A stretch of DNA of 6,888 nucleotides, from positions 1-6,888 of the forward strand of contig CAYWMN010000208.1 in the NCBI GenBank assembly GCA_964459065.1, given 5' to 3'. The stretch's first letter is position 1. Each line of letters begins with the position of its first letter. Positions 1-4,334 of the stretch are shown here, in pieces. The notes beneath the pieces were generated by a model. That model was not told where the DNA came from. It worked only from the letters and a program-made list of their open reading frames with translations, and made no database searches. A program made the position numbers and the translations under genes. The stretch comes from JAMCXS01 sp964459065 (GTDB lineage Bacteria > Acidobacteriota > Terriglobia > UBA7540).

Positions 1-77
1 GGCTGGAATCCGCCAACCCGACGCGCCCCGAACCGACGGTGGCCCCGTTGCGGAAAGCGCGTTATACTCACCACACC

Positions 78-1133
78 ATGCCGCCCCAAAAGCCTCTTCC
101 GGTGGGCAAGCTGCCTGCCAGCATGCTCAAGCAACTGCTGCAATCCTGCGCGTTCCCAATATCGTCCGGAGTTGTGCTGGGGCCGCGATACGGAGAGGAT
201 GCCGCGGTGATCGAGATGGGCGGGAAATACCTGGTGGCCAAGACGGATCCCATCACCTTCACGGCCGATCGCGCCGGCTGGTACGCGGTCAACATCAACG
301 CCAACGACCTGGCCACGCTGGGCGCGCGTCCCCGCTGGTTTCTGGCGACCTTCCTGCTTCCTGAAAGCAAGACCAACCTGGCGCTGGTGAAACGCCTCTT
401 TGCCGAAACGCAGAAGGCTTGCCGGGAGCTGGACATCAGCCTGTGCGGCGGCCATACGGAAATAACTTCCGGGCTGGACCGTCCGATTGTGGTGGGGCTG
501 ATGCTGGGAGAAGTTGAGAAGGAAAAGCTGGTCCTCAAGACCTGGCAGCGTCCCGGCGATGCGGTCATTGTGACCAAAGGCGTCGCCATCGAAGGCACAG
601 CGATCCTGGCGAATGAGAAAGCAGCCGTGCTGCGGCGGAAAGTGGGAACCGAAACCGTCCGGAAAGCGCAGCGGCTGCGCCTGCATCCGGGAATCAGCGT
701 ACTTCGGGATGCGCAAGTGGCTCTGAAGTGCGGGGAGATCCACGCCATGCACGATCCCACGGAAGGAGGGATTGTGACCGCGCTTTACGAACTGGCGGAA
801 TCCGGCCAGGTAGGGCTGGAAGTCTGGAAAGAGAAAATTCCGGTCATTGCTGAAACTCGGGCGCTTGCGAAAGCCCTCGACTTCGATCCCCTGGCGCTGC
901 TGGCATCGGGCGCCCTGCTGATTGTGGCGGCGCGCAGCAGTGCGGCTAAAGTTGTCAGCGGCTTGTTAGGTCAAGGAATTCGGGCGGAGGTTATCGGCAA
1001 AGTTCGCAGACGGAAAGACGGAATCACCATCACGGAAGGGTGCCGGAAGAAAGCTCTGCGCGTTCCCCGGCAGGACGAACTTGCGCGGCTTGCCAGCAAC
1101 TCATTCTGCGGTGACCTGGCAATGCGGGGTTAG
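78..1133 (+). CDS. AIR synthase-related ATP-binding protein (HypE/ThiL/SelD superfamily), exact function unknown
   Basis: The 351-residue product has the PurM-like (AIR synthase) fold pattern. It carries GEDAAV at 39-44 (the nucleotide/metal loop, compare GDDAAV in ThiL and HypE), TDPITF at 56-61, NANDLATLGARP at 74-85, CGGHTEIT at 123-130, HDPTEGG at 225-231 and LLASGALLIVA at 274-284. These are closest to the HypE-like branch, whose members use ATP to activate or dehydrate small groups. The C-terminus lacks the PRIC-type terminal cysteine that HypE needs for hydrogenase cyanide-ligand synthesis; the last cysteine is Cys344, eight residues from the end. No other hydrogenase gene is visible, so I would not call it hypE. 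ThiL is less likely because the GGHTE motif differs from its usual pattern. I chose ATG 78 because it precedes conserved sequence; an in-frame GTG lies at 39. No Shine-Dalgarno precedes it, but a TATACT hexamer at 63-68 could be a -10 giving a nearly leaderless mRNA. It is not obviously linked to replication. Confidence 0.8.
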   Translation: MPPQKPLPVGKLPASMLKQLLQSCAFPISSGVVLGPRYGEDAAVIEMGGKYLVAKTDPITFTADRAGWYAVNINANDLATLGARPRWFLATFLLPESKTNLALVKRLFAETQKACRELDISLCGGHTEITSGLDRPIVVGLMLGEVEKEKLVLKTWQRPGDAVIVTKGVAIEGTAILANEKAAVLRRKVGTETVRKAQRLRLHPGISVLRDAQVALKCGEIHAMHDPTEGGIVTALYELAESGQVGLEVWKEKIPVIAETRALAKALDFDPLALLASGALLIVAARSSAAKVVSGLLGQGIRAEVIGKVRRRKDGITITEGCRKKALRVPRQDELARLASNSFCGDLAMRG

Positions 1134-1240
1134 GAAGAAACCGGGGTTCGGTTCAGGCTGAACGCCTCCCAATCGTGCGCAATCCGAAGGGTGGGTAGCG
1201 AACTGGCGCCTGGGGTCTCGAGGAATCCTGGAGAGGGCAG

Positions 1241-1273
1241 GCTTGCAGACCCGGAAGAAGGCTATCTGCAAGC
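1241..1273 (+). other. 9-bp perfect stem-loop; possible weak terminator of the upstream gene
   Basis: GCTTGCAGA (1241-1249) pairs perfectly with TCTGCAAGC (1265-1273) around a 15-nt loop. It is followed by TGGGTTTAAAG, which has only three T residues, so it is a poor intrinsic terminator. It lies 108 bases after the stop of the AIR-synthase-like gene and 25 bases before a TATAAT box. It could be a transcript-end structure, an mRNA-stabilising hairpin or chance. Confidence 0.35.
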
Positions 1274-1297
1274 TGGGTTTAAAGAGCAGAAGTTCTT

Positions 1298-1303
1298 TAT
1301 AAT
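1298..1303 (+). promoter_or_regulatory. Consensus TATAAT -10 hexamer, possible upstream dnaA promoter
   Basis: This is an exact TATAAT in a locally AT-rich stretch. The hexamers 16-18 bp upstream (around TGGGTT) match TTGACA poorly, so if it is a promoter it would need an activator or have low basal strength. The leader to dnaA would be about 250 nt. Confidence 0.3.
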
Positions 1304-1330
1304 CTTAGCAATTCAGGGGACGAAGAGTCA

Positions 1331-1359
1331 TTGGAATCAAGTGGGTTCTGTGCTAAAAT
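1331..1359 (+). promoter_or_regulatory. Candidate sigma70-type dnaA promoter with extended -10
   Basis: TTGGAA at 1331-1336 (4/6 to TTGACA) is separated by exactly 17 bp from TAAAAT at 1354-1359 (5/6 to TATAAT). The -10 is preceded by TGC at 1351-1353, the extended -10 signature TGn. The start site would be near 1366, giving a leader of about 195 nt before dnaA. This is the best promoter-like arrangement I see in the leader, judged from sequence alone. Confidence 0.5.
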
Positions 1360-1560
1360 AATGAATTGGACAAAGCCGAAAGACAGCACAGTAGGATGCC
1401 CGCTTGGGGAAGATTTAGCGCCGACAGAACGAGAGAAAATCAGGGGCATTGATCGAGCGGAGAAAGCCCTCGGAATCCACCCTCCAAAGTAGTGGGGGAT
1501 TTATTAAAACCCTGGAAACTCCGTTGGCGAAAGCCTCTTGGTCTGCCATTTTAAGCCACT

Positions 1561-2883
1561 ATGAATGCCTGGCAAGAAGTCCTCAATTATCTCAGGACGA
1601 AAGTGAACACGCAGAGCTATCAGACGTGGCTGAAGCCTACCCGGTTTGCACGCGCGGAAACGGACGCCCTGGTGGTGAGGGTTCCGAACCGAGAATTTCA
1701 GGAATGGATTCAGGACCATTTTGGGGATACGATCCACAAAGCCCTCGATGAATTACGTCTGGGGGTTCATGAAATCCAGTACGAACTTGAAGCTCCCGCT
1801 GAGAAAAAGACGGCGGGAAATCGAGAGGTTAAGCCTTTGCAAGGGAAGCTCGATTTTGAATCGATCGAGCACCAACTGAACGCGCGGTATACCTTCGACA
1901 CGTTCGTCGTCGGGTCCTGTAACCAGTTTGCTCATGCCGCGGCGCGGGCAGTGGCTGAAACGCCCGCCAAGGCTTACAATCCTCTTTTCCTGTACGGCGG
2001 AGTGGGGCTCGGCAAAACGCATTTAATGCAGGCGGTGGGACATTCAATCAAGAGGCGTCAAAGCGAGATGCGCCTGGCTTATGTCTCATCGGAAGCCTTT
2101 ACGAACGAGGTGATCAATTCCCTGCGATTCGACCGCATGGTTTCCTTTCGCGAGAAATATCGGAATGTGGATATTCTATTGATGGACGACATTCAGTTCA
2201 TCGCCGGCAAGGAAAGAACTCAAGAAGAGTTCTTCCACACCTTCAACACGCTCTATGAATCGCAAAAGCAGGTGGTCATCTCAAGCGACCAGTCGCCCAA
2301 GGATATCCCGGGCCTGGAAGAGCGCCTGCGCTCGCGTTTTGCCTGGGGCTTGACGGCCGATCTGCAGCCTCCCGACATTGAGACCAAGCGAGCCATTCTG
2401 GCCAAGAAGAGCGACGCTCAGGGAGTGCCATTGCCCGAAGAAGTTGAGGAGTTTATCGCCACGCGCATCAAATCGAGCGTTCGCGACCTGGAAGGAGCTC
2501 TGACCCGGCTGATTGCCTACTCTTCGTTGACCGGAGCGGAGATTACTCTCCCTATGGCTCAGCAGGTTCTCAAGAATCTTGTCGATCTCGAAGAACGGCG
2601 GGTATCAATTGAGAACATTCAGCGCCTCGTCTGCCAGGAATTCAGTCTATCGCTGCCGCAGTTGAAGGCTAAAGATAACAGCCGTTCGGTTGCTTATCCC
2701 AGACAGCTTGCCATGTACCTGGCAAAGGATATGACACCGGCTTCGCTCCCGCAAATCGGCCGGGAGTTCGGGGGAAAACACCATACGACGGTTCTGCACT
2801 CAATTCAAAAAATCGAGCGCTTAAGGAAAACGGACCGGGATTTAAACAGGCTTATTAACAGGCTTAAGGACACACTGAATTAG
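1561..2883 (+). CDS. dnaA: Chromosomal replication initiator protein DnaA
   Basis: This is the 440-residue AAA+ initiator that binds DnaA boxes and melts oriC. Domain I (about 1-75) opens with MNAWQEVLNYLRTKVN and the WLKPTR motif used for self- and helicase-loading contacts. Domain II is a short linker (about 76-105). Domain III has Walker A GGVGLGKT at 146-153, Walker B ILLMDD at 205-210, the arginine-finger box ERLRSRF at 254-260 and sensor II in VRDLEGAL (Arg308). Domain IV is the helix-turn-helix with signature GGKHHTTV at 404-411; the usual form is GGRDHTTV, so Arg-Asp is replaced by Lys-His. ATG 1561 is the only reasonable start: an in-frame TAA lies six bases upstream (1552-1554) and the N-terminus aligns with the family from residue 1. 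No Shine-Dalgarno is visible in the preceding 20 bases. The 3' end has a near 12-bp tandem duplication encoding NRLI-NRLK. The coding region also holds single weak DnaA-box-like 9-mers, such as 2166-2174. Confidence 0.98.
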   Translation: MNAWQEVLNYLRTKVNTQSYQTWLKPTRFARAETDALVVRVPNREFQEWIQDHFGDTIHKALDELRLGVHEIQYELEAPAEKKTAGNREVKPLQGKLDFESIEHQLNARYTFDTFVVGSCNQFAHAAARAVAETPAKAYNPLFLYGGVGLGKTHLMQAVGHSIKRRQSEMRLAYVSSEAFTNEVINSLRFDRMVSFREKYRNVDILLMDDIQFIAGKERTQEEFFHTFNTLYESQKQVVISSDQSPKDIPGLEERLRSRFAWGLTADLQPPDIETKRAILAKKSDAQGVPLPEEVEEFIATRIKSSVRDLEGALTRLIAYSSLTGAEITLPMAQQVLKNLVDLEERRVSIENIQRLVCQEFSLSLPQLKAKDNSRSVAYPRQLAMYLAKDMTPASLPQIGREFGGKHHTTVLHSIQKIERLRKTDRDLNRLINRLKDTLN

Positions 2884-2894
2884 CTTTACGGAAG

Positions 2895-2903
2895 TTTTCA
2901 ACA
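2895..2903 (+). promoter_or_regulatory. Weak DnaA-box-like site
   Basis: TTTTCAACA differs from TTWTNCACA at one position, the first C of the CACA core. Because the core is changed, it is the least convincing of the one-mismatch sites. Confidence 0.35.
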
Positions 2904-2911
2904 GCCAGGGG

Positions 2912-2920
2912 TGTGAAAAG
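2912..2920 (-). promoter_or_regulatory. DnaA-box-like site (CTTTTCACA on the minus strand)
   Basis: Reads CTTTTCACA on the minus strand. It has one mismatch to TTWTNCACA at the first base and keeps an intact CACA core. It lies three bases from the next box. Confidence 0.5.
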
Positions 2921-2922
2921 GG

Positions 2923-2951
2923 TTGTGGATTAATAAATGGCCGGCAATAAT
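2923..2951 (+). promoter_or_regulatory. Candidate dnaN promoter overlapped by DnaA boxes
   Basis: TTGTGG at 2923-2928 (3/6 to TTGACA) and AATAAT at 2946-2951 (5/6 to TATAAT) are 17 bp apart. The start site would be near 2958, with a leader of about 130 nt. The -35 match is weak, so dnaN may instead depend on read-through from dnaA, for which no terminator is seen. Confidence 0.3.
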
Positions 2952-2956
2952 CCACA
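2924..2956. repeat. Inverted pair of identical DnaA boxes (TAATCCACA)
   Basis: TGTGGATTA at 2924-2932 and TAATCCACA at 2948-2956 are perfect 9-bp inverted copies with a 15-bp spacer. Each differs from TTATCCACA only at position 2. They are the strongest box pair in the gap. They overlap the candidate dnaN promoter hexamers, so binding would be expected to compete with RNA polymerase. Confidence 0.65.
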
Positions 2957-2977
2957 GCGATTCACAAAAAATGAAAA

Positions 2978-2986
2978 GTTTCCACA
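2978..2986 (+). promoter_or_regulatory. DnaA-box-like site (GTTTCCACA)
   Basis: One mismatch to TTWTNCACA at the first base, with an intact TCCACA core. It has the same orientation as the boxes at 2948 and 3033, and lies 20 bp from a two-mismatch site at 2958-2966. Confidence 0.5.
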
Positions 2987-3032
2987 AGGACGGAAGATGC
3001 CGGCACCCGCAAGAATTGCAGCGTCGGAGAGG

Positions 3033-3062
3033 CTTTCCACAAATACACAGCCGTTACTACTA
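3033..3062 (+). promoter_or_regulatory. DnaA boxes followed by a GC cluster and DnaA-trio-like repeats (putative unwinding start)
   Basis: CTTTCCACA at 3033-3041 (one mismatch) abuts AAATACACA at 3041-3049 (two mismatches). GCCG follows at 3050-3053, then TTA, CTA, CTA at 3054-3062. The complementary strand reads 3'-AAT-GAT-GAT-5', which is three copies of the 3'-(G/A)AT-5' DnaA-trio. In Bacillus the order box, GC-rich bridge, trios directs DnaA from double-stranded boxes onto one strand to open the origin. The order and orientation are the same here. Only three clean trios are present, so chance cannot be excluded. Confidence 0.5.
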
Positions 3063-3075
3063 AAGACTTCTTAGT

Positions 3076-3083
3076 GAAGGAAG
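3076..3083 (+). promoter_or_regulatory. dnaN ribosome binding site
   Basis: GAAGGAAG ends 7 bases before ATG 3091. This is a moderate Shine-Dalgarno at good spacing and supports that start. Confidence 0.7.
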
Positions 3084-3090
3084 ATAAATT

Positions 3091-4206
3091 ATGGAATTCT
3101 CAGTAGAAAAGGGCCTCCTGCTCAAAGAGTTGAATCTTACGCAAGGAGTTGTTGAAAGGAAAACCACAATTCCCATTCTTTCAAATCTGCTCATGGAAGT
3201 GAATGACTCGTCTCTTCGAATCAGCGCAACAGATCTGGAGTTGGGAATTAATTGCGGATGTTCTGTGAAAGTTAAGGAAGCTGGTTCGGGAACCGTACCG
3301 GCCAAGCGGCTGCTGGAAATCGTCCGCTCACTTCCGGAAGCGGAGATCCGGTTCAAGCTGCTGGAAAACCATTGGGTTCAGGTTAATTGCGAGCATTCTT
3401 CGTTCAAACTGGTGGGCATGGCAAAGGACAACTACCCGACATTGCCCGAGCTTCCCAATCCGCTGGCATCCCTGCCCGCAGGGGTTTTAGCGACGATGAT
3501 CCGCAGGACCATCTTTTCCATTTCCAGCGAAGAATCCCGCTATACGCTGAACGGCGCTCTGCTGATTCTAAAACCGGAAAGCGCGGCGATGGTGGCAACG
3601 GACGGGCACCGGCTGGCGCTGATTGAACGGGATCTGGAAGTTGAGGGGCTTAAGAACGAGTTGCGGCTCTTGATTCCCAAAAAGGCGATGGCGGAGTTGC
3701 AGCGGCTACTGGCTGAATCGGAGGACGATGCAAAAGTCAGCCTTTCAAAAGACGAGAGCCATCTCTATTTTTCCCTGGGACACCGGGTTTTGGTTTCGCG
3801 CATGCTGACCGGGCAATTCCCTAATTATGAAGCGGTGCTGCCCCGGGATAATAACCGCGTCGTTGATCTGGATAAGGGCCCGGTTTCCGCGGCGATTCGC
3901 CGCGTGGCGCTGTTGGCCGACCAGCGCTCCAGGGCGGTGCGGCTGCAAATCAGCCCCGGACAAATGGAAATGTTTTCGTCGAGCGGAGAATATGGCGAAG
4001 CTCATGAAACGCTGGAGGCTGAGTATGCCGGTGACCCGATGCAGATCGGTTTTAACTATGAGTATCTGATGGACTTTTTGAGCGTTGTTGGAGACGGCGG
4101 AAAAGTGCGCTTTGAATTAAAAGACGAGCAAAGCGCCGGGCAGTTGCGGTCAAGTGAGGATAAAGAGTTTCGCTACCGGTATGTTGTGATGCCCATGCGG
4201 GTCTAG
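3091..4206 (+). CDS. dnaN: DNA polymerase III sliding clamp, beta subunit
   Basis: The 371-residue product has the usual length for the ring-forming dimeric clamp that tethers DNA polymerase III to DNA and recruits mismatch-repair and other factors. Its three repeated clamp domains span about 1-120, 125-245 and 250-371. The N-terminus MEFSVEKGLLLKELNLTQGV and the following TIPILSNLLMEV are characteristic. ATDGHRLAL at 169-177, GQFPNYEAVLP at 241-251 and the C-terminal YVVMPMRV at 364-371 line the hydrophobic pocket that binds partner peptides. The ATG start has a Shine-Dalgarno 7 bases upstream. It follows dnaA after the origin gap and is followed by a strong intrinsic terminator, not by recF as in many genomes. 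Nothing suggests truncation or frameshift. Confidence 0.98.
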   Translation: MEFSVEKGLLLKELNLTQGVVERKTTIPILSNLLMEVNDSSLRISATDLELGINCGCSVKVKEAGSGTVPAKRLLEIVRSLPEAEIRFKLLENHWVQVNCEHSSFKLVGMAKDNYPTLPELPNPLASLPAGVLATMIRRTIFSISSEESRYTLNGALLILKPESAAMVATDGHRLALIERDLEVEGLKNELRLLIPKKAMAELQRLLAESEDDAKVSLSKDESHLYFSLGHRVLVSRMLTGQFPNYEAVLPRDNNRVVDLDKGPVSAAIRRVALLADQRSRAVRLQISPGQMEMFSSSGEYGEAHETLEAEYAGDPMQIGFNYEYLMDFLSVVGDGGKVRFELKDEQSAGQLRSSEDKEFRYRYVVMPMRV

Positions 4207-4257
4207 CGAGGTGCGCGAAGAAGCGTGAAAAATGTTGAAGATTTTCGTCAAAACCAG

Positions 4258-4297
4258 GGCCGGCGGGGATCTTAAATCCCTGTCGGTCTTGTTCTGT
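4258..4297 (+). terminator. Intrinsic terminator after dnaN
   Basis: Bases 4258-4270 pair with 4276-4288 in a 13-bp stem (ten Watson-Crick pairs and three G-U pairs) around the 5-nt loop CTTAA. The T-rich tail TTGTTCTGT follows at 4289-4297. Four T residues occur past the other side on the opposite strand, so it may also work in reverse. It begins 52 bases after the dnaN stop and ends 37 bases before gyrB. Confidence 0.8.
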
Positions 4298-4314
4298 AAG
4301 GGGTTAATTCCCCC
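4276..4314 (+). promoter_or_regulatory. Possible attenuator: alternative pairings between the terminator and the gyrB start
   Basis: ATCCCT at 4276-4281, the 3' arm of the terminator, can also pair with AGGGGT at 4299-4304. That GGGG (4300-4303) can in turn pair with CCCC at 4310-4313 around a TTAATT loop. The three pairings are mutually exclusive, as in terminator/antiterminator switches. Since no clear promoter lies between the terminator and gyrB, control of read-through would make sense. This is inferred from pairing only; no known riboswitch is recognised. Confidence 0.3.
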
Positions 4315-4321
4315 AGAGGTT

Positions 4322-4327
4322 GGAGGA
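4322..4327 (+). promoter_or_regulatory. gyrB ribosome binding site
   Basis: GGAGGA ends 7 bases before GTG 4335. It decides the start: the longer frame beginning at TTG 4320 would place this site inside the gene. Confidence 0.8.
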
Positions 4328-4334
4328 TCATCGA

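Larger units (their letters stand above)
1134..1560 (+). other. 427-bp non-coding leader upstream of dnaA
   Basis: There is no convincing gene here. The only sizeable open frame starts at TTG 1449 and runs out of frame into dnaA, with no family resemblance. The stretch contains a 9-bp stem-loop (1241-1273), a TATAAT hexamer at 1298-1303 with no good -35, a better promoter at 1331-1359, and an inverted pair CTGTGCT/AGCACAG at 1348-1354 and 1385-1391. No 9-mer close to the DnaA-box consensus was found, so autoregulation of dnaA by DnaA through this leader is not evident. Confidence 0.7.
2884..3090. other. oriC: Probable chromosomal replication origin (oriC) between dnaA and dnaN
   Basis: This 207-bp gap has six 9-mers within one mismatch of the DnaA-box consensus TTWTNCACA. 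Three on the + strand are at 2895-2903, 2948-2956 and 2978-2986, and a fourth is at 3033-3041; on the - strand they are at 2912-2920 and 2924-2932. Weaker sites with two mismatches lie at 2958-2966 and 3041-3049. None is the perfect TTATCCACA. The best pair is TAATCCACA in opposite orientations. A GC-rich GCCG at 3050-3053 and a TTA-CTA-CTA trinucleotide run at 3054-3062 follow the last boxes, as in the DnaA-trio unwinding element. The palindrome GCCGGC occurs at 2940-2945 and 2999-3004. Location beside dnaA and dnaN is the commonest place for a bacterial origin. GC-skew over the whole chromosome would be needed to prove it. Confidence 0.78.

Noticed and set aside
68..760. 230-residue minus-strand open frame opposite the AIR-synthase-like gene
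   Set aside because: It is an antisense shadow of a gene with clear family motifs, with Ser/Arg-rich low-complexity composition and no conserved pattern.
763..776. In-frame internal start (GTG 774 after AAGGAGG) in the first gene
   Set aside because: The spacing is only four bases, and a protein starting there would lack the whole nucleotide-binding half of the domain.
1151..1163. GTTCAG-G-CTGAAC palindrome after the first gene, possible LexA-like or terminator element
   Set aside because: The one-base centre cannot form a stable hairpin without losing pairs, no T tract follows, and the spacing does not match the known LexA boxes GAAC-N4-GTTC or GTTC-N7-GTTC.
1472..1502. AATCCACC/GGGGGATT imperfect inverted repeat and a DnaA-box-like core before dnaA
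   Set aside because: The repeat has an internal mismatch and a long loop, and the box-like core lacks the CACA end, so neither is convincing.
1449..1751. 100-residue + strand open frame starting TTG in the dnaA leader and overlapping dnaA
   Set aside because: It has no Shine-Dalgarno and no recognisable family, and two thirds of it lies out of frame within the certain dnaA coding region.
2166..2174. TGTGGATAT, one mismatch from a DnaA box, inside dnaA
   Set aside because: It is a single isolated coding occurrence, explained by Asn-Val-Asp-Ile codons, with no partner sites.
4320..4334. Longer gyrB start at TTG 4320
   Set aside because: It would place the GGAGGA Shine-Dalgarno inside the gene; GTG 4335 has correct spacing and gives a normal N-terminus.
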